A DNA stretch of 64,000 bases from assembly GCF_018129985.1 (NCBI RefSeq), contig NZ_JAFCKT010000003.1, positions 1 through 64,000 of the forward strand, in the 5' to 3' direction. Of the stretch, positions 1-8,778 are shown one piece after another; the stretch's first letter is position 1; each line of letters starts with the position of its first letter. The position numbers and the translations under genes are program-made. This DNA comes from Bradyrhizobium sp. SZCCT0148. Its GTDB lineage: Bacteria; Pseudomonadota; Alphaproteobacteria; Rhizobiales; Xanthobacteraceae. The notes under the pieces were generated by a model, which saw only the letters and a program-made list of their open reading frames with translations, ran no database searches and was not told the DNA's origin.

Positions 1-43
1 GCCGATCTCCAATCAGAGATCGATCATTCCTCGCTCGACGCCT

Positions 44-616
44 TCAATGGAAGGTGGGGCCGAAACAGCGCTTACGATTGCTCGCCCCATCCATCATGAT
101 CTCGGGATGCGCGTGCACGCGGGTGATGCGGACCTCGAGCGCGGCGAGATTGCCGCGCCACGCTGCATCGTCCTGCGCCATCTCATGCACATGGGCGACC
201 TTGGCTTCCATCTGCACCGGACACTCGGCCGCACGTGGCGCGCTGACCGTTTCGCCCGGCAACGCCGTCAGACCGCAAAGGCCGAACTTGTCTTTCTCAT
301 GCCTGTAGCCGCGATAGAGTTTTCCCGGCGGCACCGGATTCGACCCGGTTGTGCGCGCGAGACGGTCGACGGCGGCGACGAGACCTGCCGACGGCAGATT
401 GAGCACACATTCGCCACTGCGAAGCATGTTCTCGGTGGTCCTTGAATTGCGCGCGAGCCCGAGCATGCAGCGCCATCCCACCCACCACGCCGACGACATC
501 GGCGCGAGATTGTAAGAGCCGTCGTCGTTGGTTGAACCGATCAGGACGACAGGCGTACCGAAATACAGAATGGCCGGGTCGATCTGGACGGCGGTAGAGC
601 CGAGTGTTCCGTGCAT
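44..616 (-). CDS. Flavin reductase-like domain protein
   Basis: 190 residues, the size of the flavin-reductase-like (DIM6/NTAB, flavoredoxin) family, which binds FMN in a split-barrel fold. The N-terminal stretch with PVVLIGSTNDDGSYNLAPMS followed by a Trp-Trp pair is typical of the FMN-binding part of these proteins. A good ribosome site (GAGGAG) lies just before the ATG at 616. The family includes flavin reductases and flavin-dependent esters- or amide-handling enzymes, so the substrate cannot be told. It stands alone, about 75 bp downstream of the DUF985 cupin gene on the same strand. Family assignment is fairly sure; function is inferred only at family level. Confidence 0.8.
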   Translation of the reverse strand: MHGTLGSTAVQIDPAILYFGTPVVLIGSTNDDGSYNLAPMSSAWWVGWRCMLGLARNSRTTENMLRSGECVLNLPSAGLVAAVDRLARTTGSNPVPPGKLYRGYRHEKDKFGLCGLTALPGETVSAPRAAECPVQMEAKVAHVHEMAQDDAAWRGNLAALEVRITRVHAHPEIMMDGASNRKRCFGPTFH

Positions 617-692
617 CGTGCGCTCCTCTTCATTGGAAGCGCAGTCCTATTCCGGAGAACCGATCCAACCCACCCGATTCCAGATCGCCGAT

Positions 693-1115
693 TTACGGCT
701 GCCAGCCCTTCGGTGCGAGCTCGAATTTCGCGAACTCAAAGGCCGGTGCCACGGTGCAGCCGACCAGCGTCCAATCGCCGGTCGTCTCCGCCATCTGCCA
801 GGCGTCCGCCGGCACGATGGCCTGCGGCCGCTCGCCGCCCACGAGGTCGGTGCCGAGCCGCACTTCGTGCTGTGAACACCCTTCATGCGCGATGCGCAGC
901 ATCAAGGGGCTGCCGGCGTAATAGTGCCATGTCTCGACTGCATCGACGCGATGCCAGTGCGAACGCTCGCCGCGCGCCAGCAGGAAGTAGATCAGGGTCG
1001 AGCGCGAACGGCCGTTGGCGTCGGTGGCCTGGTCGCGGAACGTTTCGCGGTAATGGCCGCCTTCAGGATGCGGCCGCAATTCGAGGCGCGCGATGATCTC
1101 GGCTGCGGTCGGCAT
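693..1115 (-). CDS. Cupin family protein, DUF985
   Basis: 140-residue single-domain cupin. The N-terminus reads AAEIIARLELRPHPEGGHYRET, and the core contains SHWHRVDAVETWHYYAG, the histidine-rich signature of DUF985 cupins. The histidines may bind a metal, as in other cupins, but no reaction is established for most members. The gene starts 37 bp downstream of where gloB ends on the same strand, so the two could share a transcript. Length and motifs fit the family completely. Confidence 0.85.
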   Translation of the reverse strand: MPTAAEIIARLELRPHPEGGHYRETFRDQATDANGRSRSTLIYFLLARGERSHWHRVDAVETWHYYAGSPLMLRIAHEGCSQHEVRLGTDLVGGERPQAIVPADAWQMAETTGDWTLVGCTVAPAFEFAKFELAPKGWQP

Positions 1116-1152
1116 CGATCCCCGTCAGGATTGGTTCTTCGCGACTTATGCC

Positions 1153-1920
1153 TCAGGACTTGTTCTTGCGCTCGCGCAATTCGCCGAACACGGCGGCGGC
1201 CTCCGCGCCCTTCATGTGTAGCCTGGCGGCGACCTCGGGCGCATCAGCGCGCAGGAACACGTTTGTTCGCTTCTCGTCACCAAGCAGTGAAGGAATGGTG
1301 GGCTTGTTCTCGGCCCGCAACCTCGTCACCTCGGCGGCACGTGCCTGGAGGGCGGCGTTGTCGGGGTCGACGGTGAGGGCGAACTTGACGTTGGAGGCCG
1401 TGTATTCGTGGCCGCAATAGAGCTTGAAGTCGTCGGGCAGGGCCCGCAGCTTCAGCAGCGAATCCCACATCATCGGATAGGTGCCCTCGAACACGCGGCC
1501 GCATCCGATCGAGAACAGCGTATCGGCGGCGAACACCGTCTTCTCGGTGTCGAACACGTAGGAGACGTGGTCGAGCGTGTGGCCGGGCGTCTCAAGCACG
1601 CGCGCCAGCAGGTTGCCGATCTTGACCACGTCGGCATTGGCGACACGCAGATCGACGTTGGCGATTGCAGTGGTCTTGTCGTGCGGCGCGACGACGCGGC
1701 AATTATATTTCCGCTTGAGTTCGGCGACCCCGCCGACATGATCGCCGTGATGATGGGTGATCAGGATGTCGGTGAGCTGCCAGCCCTCTCGCTCCAGCGC
1801 CGCCAGGATGGGGCCAGCCTCGGGCGCGTCGATCGACGCCGTCGCCTTGGTTTCCACATCGTGGATCAGATAGCCGAAATTGTCGTTTAAACAGCTGAAA
1901 GTACGAATTTCGGCGGCCAT
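1153..1920 (-). CDS. gloB: Hydroxyacylglutathione hydrolase (glyoxalase II)
   Basis: 255 residues from the ATG at 1920, the usual length for GloB. It is a metallo-beta-lactamase fold hydrolase that splits S-lactoylglutathione to lactate and glutathione in methylglyoxal detoxification. The metal motif THHHGDH lies at about residues 55-61, further metal histidines are visible in ETPGHTLDHVSY and CGHEYTASN, and the C-terminal glutathione-binding HxxK-type region follows. The open frame extends far upstream, but that extension is antisense to the neighbouring methyltransferase gene and is rejected. It is divergent from that methyltransferase gene with 108 bp between, an arrangement I recall as common in related genomes. 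Confidence 0.95.
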   Translation of the reverse strand: MAAEIRTFSCLNDNFGYLIHDVETKATASIDAPEAGPILAALEREGWQLTDILITHHHGDHVGGVAELKRKYNCRVVAPHDKTTAIANVDLRVANADVVKIGNLLARVLETPGHTLDHVSYVFDTEKTVFAADTLFSIGCGRVFEGTYPMMWDSLLKLRALPDDFKLYCGHEYTASNVKFALTVDPDNAALQARAAEVTRLRAENKPTIPSLLGDEKRTNVFLRADAPEVAARLHMKGAEAAAVFGELRERKNKS

Positions 1921-2028
1921 GTCATCTCCATCGGGCTCAGCCCCGCCAGACAAATATGGCGTTAACGTTGCGCAGGCAATGCAATATTCCGCGCGCGGCG
2001 TCGCTCTCGTGCATGTTACATTGCCGTC

Positions 2029-2775
2029 ATGACCATCGACGTCGTCGACCTCCGCGAGTTCTATTCCCGCCGCCTCGGGATCGTGGCGCGGCAAATGATC
2101 AATCGCGGCATCAGGGAGCGCTGGCCGAGCGCTGAGGGCCAGCGCGTGCTTGGCCTTGGCTATCCCACGCCCTATCTGGGGTTGTTCCGTGAAGACGCCG
2201 AGCGCTGCCTCGCCTTCATGCCGGCGGCCCAGGGTGTCCTGAAATGGCCGACGGGGCGGCCGGCCCTGGCCTCTCTGGTCGATGAGTTCTCGCTGCCGCT
2301 TCCTGACGCCGCGGTCGACCGCATCCTGGTGGTCCACGCTCTGGAGATGTCGGACGATCCGGCCGCGCTGCTGCGCGAGGCGTGGCGCGTATTGTCGCCA
2401 TCCGGCCGCGTGATCGCGGTCATTCCGAACCGGCGCGGGGTGTGGACCCGCACCGACAGCACGCCGTTCGGTCACGGCCGACCGTATTCGCGCTCGCAGA
2501 TCACCGACCTTTTGCGCCAGACCTGGTTCACCCCGACCGCATGGGGCGAGGCGCTTTTCATGCCGCCCTACGCCGGCGGCTGGGTGCTGAAATCCGCGCA
2601 GATGTGGGAGCGCGCCGGTGCGGCGCTGTCGCTGCCCTTCGCCGGCGTGCACATCGTCGAGGCCACCAAGCAGGTCTACCGCGCCATCCCCGCCAAGCGC
2701 GAGCGGGCGCGGTTGATTCCCTCGCTGGCCAAGCCGGTGCTGGTGCCATCCTCGACGACGGCGACGAGCGGCTGA
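2029..2775 (+). CDS. Class I SAM-dependent methyltransferase
   Basis: 248 residues with a methyltransferase-type core: a glycine-containing motif I region (RVLGLGYPTPYLGLF) and the later post-motif strand VDRILVVHALEMSDDPAALL, followed by WRVLSPSGRVIAVIPNRRG. This is the pattern of the Methyltransf_11 group. The substrate cannot be inferred. The gene is divergent from gloB and followed at once by a strong hairpin that ends the transcript. Motif I is loose (GLGYPTP rather than GxGxG), so catalytic activity is likely but not certain. Confidence 0.8.
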   Translation: MTIDVVDLREFYSRRLGIVARQMINRGIRERWPSAEGQRVLGLGYPTPYLGLFREDAERCLAFMPAAQGVLKWPTGRPALASLVDEFSLPLPDAAVDRILVVHALEMSDDPAALLREAWRVLSPSGRVIAVIPNRRGVWTRTDSTPFGHGRPYSRSQITDLLRQTWFTPTAWGEALFMPPYAGGWVLKSAQMWERAGAALSLPFAGVHIVEATKQVYRAIPAKRERARLIPSLAKPVLVPSSTTATSG

Positions 2776-2780
2776 AAACA

Positions 2781-2809
2781 AATCGTCCCGGCGCGAGGCC
2801 GGGACGATT
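2781..2809. terminator. Hairpin terminator between convergent genes
   Basis: Perfect 12-bp inverted repeat aatcgtcccggc / gccgggacgatt with loop gcgag, 6 bp after the methyltransferase stop and just downstream of the convergent DUF4167 gene. It has short A/T runs on both sides and could act in both directions. It may also be one copy of a dispersed palindromic repeat. Confidence 0.7.
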
Positions 2810-2853
2810 CAGTTCAGGAAATGGTTCAGGACGTCTGGCGAAGGCGTTGCAGC

Positions 2854-3648
2854 CTACTCGCCGGGGGCCACTTCGTCGCTCGATGCAGCCGGCGCAGCTT
2901 CGCGCTCGGGGCGCGGGCCATGCGGGCGGCGGCGACGCCGCGGAAAGCGCTCACCGGCACCACCGCCTTCGAAGGCGCCCGGGACATTCGCTCCACCATT
3001 CACTTGCGGCTGCGGGCCGGTGATGAACGAGGGCAGACGGTCGACGCTGCCGGTGTCGGCAACGACGGGCTGCGGCTGGTTCAGCGGCAGCGGTTGAGGC
3101 TGGGGCTGATATTGCGGCTGCGGACGGTGCTCCCGCTCGCGGTGCTCGCGCGGCTGCTGGTTCTCGCGCTGGTAAGGCTGGTTCTCGCGCGGCTGATGAT
3201 CACGCTGGTGATGATCGCGCTGGCCGTCGCGGTCGCGCGCGAAGGGCGGCTGCTGTTGCGGCTGCGGGACGAAGCCCGGCTCCTGGCCGAAATTCGAGAA
3301 ATTCTCGCCGTCGTCGTCGCCGTCGTCGCTATTGCTGCTGATCGGCTCGTCACCGCGCGGCTGCTGGTTCTGGCGGAACTGTTCCTGGGCCGCAGCGATC
3401 AGGCGGAAATAATGCTCGGCGTGCTGGTAGTAGTTCTCGGCCGCAACGGGGTCGCCGGAGGAGCGCGCGTCGCGTGCGAGCTGGAGATACTTTTCGGCGA
3501 TGTGCGAGGCGGTGCCGCGGATCTTGATGTCGGGTCCGTTGGACTCGTAGACCCGGGTCATCGGGTTCTGGCTGCGCCGGTTATTATTGTTGTTGTTATT
3601 GTTATTGTTGCGGTTGCGCATCCGCTGCTTGTTCTGACCGTTTCTCAT
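2854..3648 (-). CDS. DUF4167 domain protein, low-complexity
   Basis: 264 residues. The conserved DUF4167 block lies near the N-terminus (residues about 25-80: NPMTRVYESNGPDIKIRGTA then HIAEKYLQLARDARSSGDPV), followed by AENYYQHAEHYFRLI. In front is a run of ten asparagines; behind is a long Gln/Pro/Arg-rich tail that is probably disordered. The family is alphaproteobacterial, commonly beside prmC, as here. No biochemical role is established. The basic, Asn/Gln-rich composition suggests RNA or nucleoprotein contact, which is inference only. Confidence 0.9.
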   Translation of the reverse strand: MRNGQNKQRMRNRNNNNNNNNNNRRSQNPMTRVYESNGPDIKIRGTASHIAEKYLQLARDARSSGDPVAAENYYQHAEHYFRLIAAAQEQFRQNQQPRGDEPISSNSDDGDDDGENFSNFGQEPGFVPQPQQQPPFARDRDGQRDHHQRDHQPRENQPYQRENQQPREHREREHRPQPQYQPQPQPLPLNQPQPVVADTGSVDRLPSFITGPQPQVNGGANVPGAFEGGGAGERFPRRRRRPHGPRPEREAAPAASSDEVAPGE

Positions 3649-4108
3649 GTCCTGCCTTTAATTCCAGCCCTAAACGTTGCACGCGTTACTGATTGCTAGG
3701 AGTGATCTGGTGCCAGCGGTTCACATCGCTCGCGCGCACCGCACGCAAGAGCGGATCGAACCCTGCCGATGTACGTCGACCGTCGCGTTCAACAAGGACG
3801 CGTTCCCCACCCGCCAGCACTGATCGCCAGCGAACCCATTCATTTTGCTTGTCGAAACAAGCCCAGCTGTGTTGCGTAAATCTTCAAGCGCAATATCAGG
3901 CTTTCGTTCACTTTGCGGTCGGAGAGCAGCGCAGCTCCACTGGCTATCGCGCTTCACAGGACCTGCGGCTTGGAACCTTATCAGTAAAGCTCTCGCCCGA
4001 GAGCCCGGCTTTCACCCGTAGGTCTACGGGGCCGGCACCGATCTGTTGATCGGAACGTAGTCGTTCCCAAGGGATATTCCAAGAGCTTTTTGCAGGCCAA
4101 TCCGGCTT
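3649..4108. other. 460-bp intergenic region with clustered hairpins
   Basis: Between the prmC stop and the DUF4167 start. No convincing gene: open frames on either strand lack family features. It contains four adjacent short hairpins at 3989-4066 (listed separately) and another palindrome at 3846-3861 (gcttgt/acaagc around cgaa). As both flanking genes run leftward, the region should serve as promoter and leader for the DUF4167 gene. Confidence 0.5.
3989..4066. ncRNA. Candidate structured RNA: four tandem tetraloop hairpins
   Basis: Seen directly: gctctc/gagagc (3989-4004, loop gccc); an outer ccggc/gccgg pair (4005-4035) enclosing cccgta/tacggg (4015-4030, loop ggtc); ccgatc/gatcgg (4038-4053, loop tgtt); and gaacg/cgttc (4053-4066, loop tagt). 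All stems are perfect. Strand is not decided by the palindromes, but the flanking genes favour the minus strand. I compared it by eye with RNase P, tmRNA, 6S and SRP RNA and found no convincing match. It could be a leader or an unrecognised small RNA. Confidence 0.35.
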
Positions 4109-4993
4109 TTATGGAGGCATTTTTCGGGCTGAAACCGCCCGCGGGATGCCGGCCAGGTCGGCCTTGGATGGCCTGTCCACCGTTAACGCGCCGGCCGTCA
4201 TCAGCGTTTCAATCGTCAGGGCCTGCCCCTGTCCGGCCTCGACGATCAGCGCTCCACCAGGGGCGAGACGCTCGGCGGCCTGCGGGATGAGGGCGCGATA
4301 GGCGTCATAGCCGTCGTTGCCCCCGTCGAGCGCCAGAAGCGGATCGTGCTCGCGCACCTCGAGGCTCAGTGTCGGGATTTCGGCGGAGGGAATATAGGGC
4401 GGGTTCGAGACGATCACGTCAAACGGGCCGCGCAGCGCCGCCAGATAGGAGCAAGCGACGAAGCCGGCGCGGCCGGCGAGGCCGAGGGTGACCGCGTTGT
4501 CGCGCGCCGTGTCGAGCGCCGTCAGGCTGACATCGGTGCCGATCCCGAACGCGTCGGGAATCTCGTGTAGCAATGCGAGCAGGATGGCGCCCGATCCGAC
4601 TCCGATATCTGCAATGAGTGGGCGTCGCCCTGATATCTTCAGCCCCCGAAAGATCTCGAGCGCGAGCTCGACGACGGTCTCGGTGTCCGGCCGCGGTACC
4701 AGCGTCGCCTCCGACAGGCGAAACGGCAGGCCCCAGAATTCCTTCGTCCCGAGAATCCGTGCCACCGGTTCGCCGGCGATCCGTCGCTGCGCGAATTGCG
4801 CGAGCTGCGACGCCTCGGCCTCGGTGAGCGGCCGGGCCGCTTGCGCAATCAGGCCGGTGAGATTGAGTCCGAGCGCAGCACCGAGCAGGACACGGGCGTC
4901 GGTCTCGGCTTCGTCGCTCTGCGCCGATTTGAGCTGCGCAGCGAGCGCGCGTCGCGCGTTCTCGATGGATTGTCCGGTAAAGGGATTGCTCAC
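4109..4993 (-). CDS. prmC: Peptide chain release factor N5-glutamine methyltransferase
   Basis: 294 residues. It methylates the glutamine of the GGQ motif in release factors RF1 and RF2, using SAM. The SAM-binding motif DIGVGSGA lies at about 129-136 and the substrate-glutamine motif NPPY at 197-200, after an N-terminal helical domain. It starts 3 bp after the prfA stop on the same strand, so enzyme and substrate are made from one transcript (ptsP-prfA-prmC). Confidence 0.96.
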   Translation of the reverse strand: MSNPFTGQSIENARRALAAQLKSAQSDEAETDARVLLGAALGLNLTGLIAQAARPLTEAEASQLAQFAQRRIAGEPVARILGTKEFWGLPFRLSEATLVPRPDTETVVELALEIFRGLKISGRRPLIADIGVGSGAILLALLHEIPDAFGIGTDVSLTALDTARDNAVTLGLAGRAGFVACSYLAALRGPFDVIVSNPPYIPSAEIPTLSLEVREHDPLLALDGGNDGYDAYRALIPQAAERLAPGGALIVEAGQGQALTIETLMTAGALTVDRPSKADLAGIPRAVSARKMPP

Positions 4994-4996
4994 GCG

Positions 4997-6082
4997 TCAC
5001 GCCGCCGCGCCTTGGGCGGCGAGCTGTGCTGCCTGGTGCTCGGTGGTCAGCGCGTCGATCAGTTCACCGAGGGCTTCGCCTGCGATCACCTGCGGCAGCT
5101 TGTAGAGCGTCAGGTTGATGCGGTGGTCGGTGACGCGCCCTTGCGGAAAATTGTAGGTGCGGATGCGCTCGGAGCGGTCGCCGGAGCCAACCTTCTCCTT
5201 GCGTTCGGCGGAGCGTGCGGCATCGACGCGCTGCTGCTCGGCGTCGTAGATGCGCGAGCGCAGGATGTTCATGGCGGAGGCGCGATTCTTGTGCTGCGAG
5301 CGCGAGTCCTGCATCATCACCACGATGCCGGTCGGAATGTGGGTGATGCGGATCGCCGATTCGGTCTTGTTGACGTGCTGGCCGCCAGCGCCTTGCGCGC
5401 GCATGGTTTCGATCCTGAGATCGTCGTTCTTGATGTCGACGTCGACTTCCTCGACCTCCGGCATCACGGCGACGGTCGCGGCAGATGTATGAATACGTCC
5501 CTGCGTCTCGGTATCAGGCACGCGCTGCACGCGATGCACGCCGGATTCGAATTTCAGCTTGGAGAATGCACCGCGGCCCTGCACCTCCGCGATGATTTCC
5601 TTGTAGCCGCCGACGGTGCCTTCGCTGGCCGAAATCACCTCGACCTTCCAGCCCTGCAAGGCAGCGAAGCGCTCGTACATGCGGAACAGGTCGCCGGCAA
5701 ACAGCGAGGCTTCGTCGCCGCCGGTGCCGGCGCGGATTTCCAGCACCACGTTGCGGTCGTCCATGGCGTCCTTGGGCAACAGGGCGACGCGGATCTTCTG
5801 GACCAGCTCCTCGATTTTCGGCGTGAGCTCGTCGCGCTCGGCTTCCGCCATGGCGCGCATCTCGGCATCGGTCGCGGGATCGGCGATCAGCGCCTCGGTG
5901 TCGGCGAGCTCCTTCACGGCTGAGCGATATGTCTTCACGGCGTCGATCAGCGGGGTGATCTCGGCGAGCTCGCGCGTGATCTGTACATAGCGTTCGGAGG
6001 AAAGCTGCCGCAGCGATTCGGCTTCGAGCGAGGCGTGATGCGCAAGCAGGACGTCCAGTTTGGCTTCGGGGAGTGACGACAT
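4997..6082 (-). CDS. prfA: Peptide chain release factor 1
   Basis: 361 residues, standard RF1 length. It recognises UAA and UAG stop codons and triggers peptide release. The GGQ motif is at residues 233-235 within [15 protein letters not shown]. The codon-reading PxT motif is PDT at 189-191. It is followed after 3 bp by prmC, which modifies the GGQ glutamine, and preceded by ptsP with a 62-bp gap. Confidence 0.97.
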   Translation of the reverse strand: MSSLPEAKLDVLLAHHASLEAESLRQLSSERYVQITRELAEITPLIDAVKTYRSAVKELADTEALIADPATDAEMRAMAEAERDELTPKIEELVQKIRVALLPKDAMDDRNVVLEIRAGTGGDEASLFAGDLFRMYERFAALQGWKVEVISASEGTVGGYKEIIAEVQGRGAFSKLKFESGVHRVQRVPDTETQGRIHTSAATVAVMPEVEEVDVDIKNDDLRIETMRAQGAGGQHVNKTESAIRITHIPTGIVVMMQDSRSQHKNRASAMNILRSRIYDAEQQRVDAARSAERKEKVGSGDRSERIRTYNFPQGRVTDHRINLTLYKLPQVIAGEALGELIDALTTEHQAAQLAAQGAAA

Positions 6083-6144
6083 CGGTTCAGTCTCAAATGG
6101 CGGAAGGCGGCGGGAGCGGCGGCAAGGAGCGGCGAAAAGGCCCG

Positions 6145-8412
6145 CTACAACGCCAGGCCTTCGGCCTCGGCAAATTCCGTCAGTTTCTGCCGGATCGAGA
6201 CGCTGCCCGCCGGTGCGTCCAGCAGCGGGCCGAGCACGGCTTCGGCTTTCTTGGCATCGAGATCGATGACCATCGCCTTGACCGGGCCGAGTGCGGTTGC
6301 CGACAACGACAGCGAACGGTAGCCGAGCGCAATCAGCGCCAGCGCTCCGATTGGCTTGGACGCCATCTCGCCGCAGAGCGAGAGCGATTTCTTCGCCGCC
6401 TGCGACTTGCGCGCGATGTCGCGCAGCGCGCGCAGGATCGGCGCCGACATGGTGTCGAAGCGCTCAGAGACTTTTGCGTTGCCGCGGTCGACCGCGAACA
6501 GGAACTGGAACAGATCGTTGGAGCCGACCGAGATGAAGTCGACCTTCCTCAGGAGCTCGTCGAGCTGATAGAGCAGCGCGGGGACCTCGACCATGGTGCC
6601 GATGTCGATGCGCTCCGGCAGCGTATGGCCGTGCTGGCGCAGATAAGTCAGTTCGCGCTCGACCAGCGCCTTGGCCGAATCGAATTCGGCGACCTCCGAA
6701 ATCATCGGGAACATGATGCGCAGCGCGCGGCCGCCGCCGGCACGTAAGAGCGCCCGGATCTGGCCGCGCAACAGGCCGGGACGATCGAGCCCAAGCCGGA
6801 TCGCGCGCCAGCCGAGCGCGGGATTTTCCTCGATCACGGCTTCCATATAGGGCAGCGCCTTGTCGCCGCCGATATCGAGGGTGCGGAAGGTGACGGGCTT
6901 GGTGCCGGCCGCGTCCAGCACGGTGCGATACAGTGCCAGCTGGTCGCTGGTGCGCGGCAGGCTCTGACCGACCATGAACTGCAGCTCGGTGCGGAACAGG
7001 CCGATGCCGGCGCTGCCGGTGTCCTCGATATGCGGCAGGTCGATGGCAAGACCCGCATTGATCATCAGCTCGACCTTCTGGCCGTCCTTGGTGACGCAGG
7101 GCCGGTCGCGCAGCGCCAGGTATTGCGCCTGGCGGCGGGCGCGGAAGCGCACGCGCTCGGCGAAGGCCGCCTCGACCTCCTGCGACGGGCGCACGTAGAT
7201 CATGCCGGATGTGCCGTCGACGATGACGGCATCGCCGGGATCGGCGATACCGGGCGCGTTGGGCACTTCGCCGACCGCGGGAATGCCGAGTGCGCGCGCC
7301 ACGATCGAGACGTGCGAATTGGCGGTGCCTTCCTCCAGGATGATGCCGCGCAGGCGCTTGCGGTCGTAGTCGAGCAGCGCAGCCGGCCCCATCGCGCGGG
7401 CGATGACGATGGCGTTGTCGGGCAGCTGCTCGCGTGACGGCGCATGGTCCTGGCCGACCAGCTGACGCATCAGGCGGTAGCCGAGATCTTCGAGATCGTG
7501 CAGCCGGTCACGCAAATAGGGATCGGTCGAGCGCAGCATGCGCGCGCGGGTGTCGGACTGCACGCGCTCGACCGCGGCTTCCGCGGTGAGGCCGGTGGCG
7601 ACCGCCTCATGCAGCTTGTGCGACCAGCCCTGATCGTTGGCGAACATGCGATAGGCTTCCAGCACCTCGCGATGTTCGCCGCCCTCGGCGACGTCGCCGC
7701 GCTCCAGCATGCGGTCGAGATCGGCGCGGAGCTTGGCCAGCGCGGTGTCGAGCCGCTTGATTTCCTTGGGCAGGTCCTCGGCGATGTAGTCCTTGATGAC
7801 GACGCGCGGCTCATGCAGCACGACATGGCCGAGCGCGATGCCTTCCGACAGGATCGCACCGACCTTCTGCATCGAGTGGCGCGCGGCCGGCTCCAGGCCG
7901 GGCTGGGCCAGCGCTGACAGTTCGCCGGAGGCGATCAGCTCCGCCAGCACCATGGCGGTGGTCTGCAGTGCCTCGAGCTCCTCCTCGACATAGGTTCGCT
8001 TGGCGCGGTTCTGCACCACCAGCACGCCGAGCGTGTTGCCGGCGCGCAGGATCGGCACGCCGAGGAAGGAGTGGTAAATCTCTTCGCCGGTCTCCGGGCG
8101 GAACGAGAAGGCCGGGTGGCTCTGCGCGTCGTTCAGGTTGAGCGGCGTCGCCTCGCTGGCAACGAGGCCGACCAGGCCCTCATGGGCGCTCAGCACGGTG
8201 TGGTGGACGGCCTCGCGGTTGAGGCCCTCGGTGGCGTAGAGCTCGAGCGTGTTGTCGACGCGCAGCACATAGACCGAGCAGACTTCGGCCACCATGTTGG
8301 CGGCGATCAGCACCACGATCTTGTCCAGCCGCTCCTGGGCCGAGACCTGCTCCGCCATGGTTTCGCGGAGCCGTCTCAACAAGACGCGGGGACCTCCCGA
8401 CGCGCTCCGCAT
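6145..8412 (-). CDS. ptsP: PEP-protein phosphotransferase, nitrogen PTS enzyme I
   Basis: 755 residues, with an N-terminal GAF domain (about residues 25-165) before the enzyme I part. That GAF domain marks the nitrogen-type EI (EI-Ntr), which takes phosphate from PEP and passes it to NPr in a regulatory cascade that does not import sugar. The phosphorylated histidine is H367 in [12 protein letters not shown]; the PEP-binding barrel follows ([32 protein letters not shown]). In related species the GAF domain senses nitrogen state through glutamine; here that is inference. The start at 8412 is taken because the open frame has no better ATG near the GAF domain; M19 (within [10 protein letters not shown]) is a possible shorter start. 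Confidence 0.95.
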   Translation of the reverse strand: MRSASGGPRVLLRRLRETMAEQVSAQERLDKIVVLIAANMVAEVCSVYVLRVDNTLELYATEGLNREAVHHTVLSAHEGLVGLVASEATPLNLNDAQSHPAFSFRPETGEEIYHSFLGVPILRAGNTLGVLVVQNRAKRTYVEEELEALQTTAMVLAELIASGELSALAQPGLEPAARHSMQKVGAILSEGIALGHVVLHEPRVVIKDYIAEDLPKEIKRLDTALAKLRADLDRMLERGDVAEGGEHREVLEAYRMFANDQGWSHKLHEAVATGLTAEAAVERVQSDTRARMLRSTDPYLRDRLHDLEDLGYRLMRQLVGQDHAPSREQLPDNAIVIARAMGPAALLDYDRKRLRGIILEEGTANSHVSIVARALGIPAVGEVPNAPGIADPGDAVIVDGTSGMIYVRPSQEVEAAFAERVRFRARRQAQYLALRDRPCVTKDGQKVELMINAGLAIDLPHIEDTGSAGIGLFRTELQFMVGQSLPRTSDQLALYRTVLDAAGTKPVTFRTLDIGGDKALPYMEAVIEENPALGWRAIRLGLDRPGLLRGQIRALLRAGGGRALRIMFPMISEVAEFDSAKALVERELTYLRQHGHTLPERIDIGTMVEVPALLYQLDELLRKVDFISVGSNDLFQFLFAVDRGNAKVSERFDTMSAPILRALRDIARKSQAAKKSLSLCGEMASKPIGALALIALGYRSLSLSATALGPVKAMVIDLDAKKAEAVLGPLLDAPAGSVSIRQKLTEFAEAEGLAL

Positions 8413-8778
8413 GTCCCGTCAATCTCCTCCGTCTGCCCGGCCCGGCGGTATCAGCCGGCGGCTGGCCTAAATTCCAGAAAAACAACCAATTTGTTTGTCC
8501 GGCGCAGGCACAAAGCCAAAATCTACTTGAGATCAGCGCTTGTGCCGAATCAGCGCCGCCCTGAACTGGGACACAGTCTGCGGCAGCCCACCCTGTTCGC
8601 CGTATAGCGAATTGAGGCTTGTTTTGCCAAGCAAAACGCCTGCCAAACGCGAATGTGTGGGGACCTCAGCGTTTGCTGCGACCGCTAAGAGAAAATTAGT
8701 CCATGCATGGTCCGGAAAAAAGCGAAGCGGTTTTCCGGAAAGACCCAACAGCAACCTGAAGCGCGCGATGGCCGTGCG
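8413..8778. other. Intergenic region between lysC and ptsP
   Basis: 366 bp holding the upstream region of ptsP and, next to lysC, a palindromic repeat at 8709-8745. A minus-strand open frame at 8533-8754 has codon use unlike the neighbours (few G/C third positions) and no recognisable family, so I do not call a gene. No clear sigma-70 promoter was identified by eye. Confidence 0.5.
8709..8745. repeat. Palindromic repeat / possible lysC terminator
   Basis: Arms tccggaaaa (8711-8719) and ttttccgga (8731-8739) are exact inverted copies around aagcgaagcgg. It lies about 33 bp past the lysC stop. The sequence resembles a short dispersed palindrome known to me from Bradyrhizobium genomes; it could also stop lysC transcription. 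Confidence 0.55.

Noticed and set aside
1921..2781. Longer gloB product using the upstream open frame
   Set aside because: The added part is antisense to the methyltransferase gene and lacks any glyoxalase II likeness.
3100..3620. Repeated short units resembling a repeat array
   Set aside because: They are codon repeats within the DUF4167 gene (Asn run and Gln/Arg/Glu-rich tail), not a CRISPR.
3745..3775. tRNA T-loop-like sequence ggttcgatcc on the minus strand
   Set aside because: The flanking bases do not form a T-stem and no acceptor or anticodon arms are found.
3721..3957. Possible small gene upstream of the DUF4167 gene, minus strand
   Set aside because: No ribosome site, no family, and the region is full of hairpins.
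3989..4110. RNase P RNA-like string gggtgaaagccgggctc on the minus strand
   Set aside because: Only partly like the conserved RNase P start; the other conserved blocks are missing in the next 330 nt.
8533..8754. Possible small gene upstream of ptsP, minus strand
   Set aside because: The C-terminal part looks protein-like, but third-position base use differs from neighbours, the start is unclear and it runs into a repeat. A search for homologues would decide.
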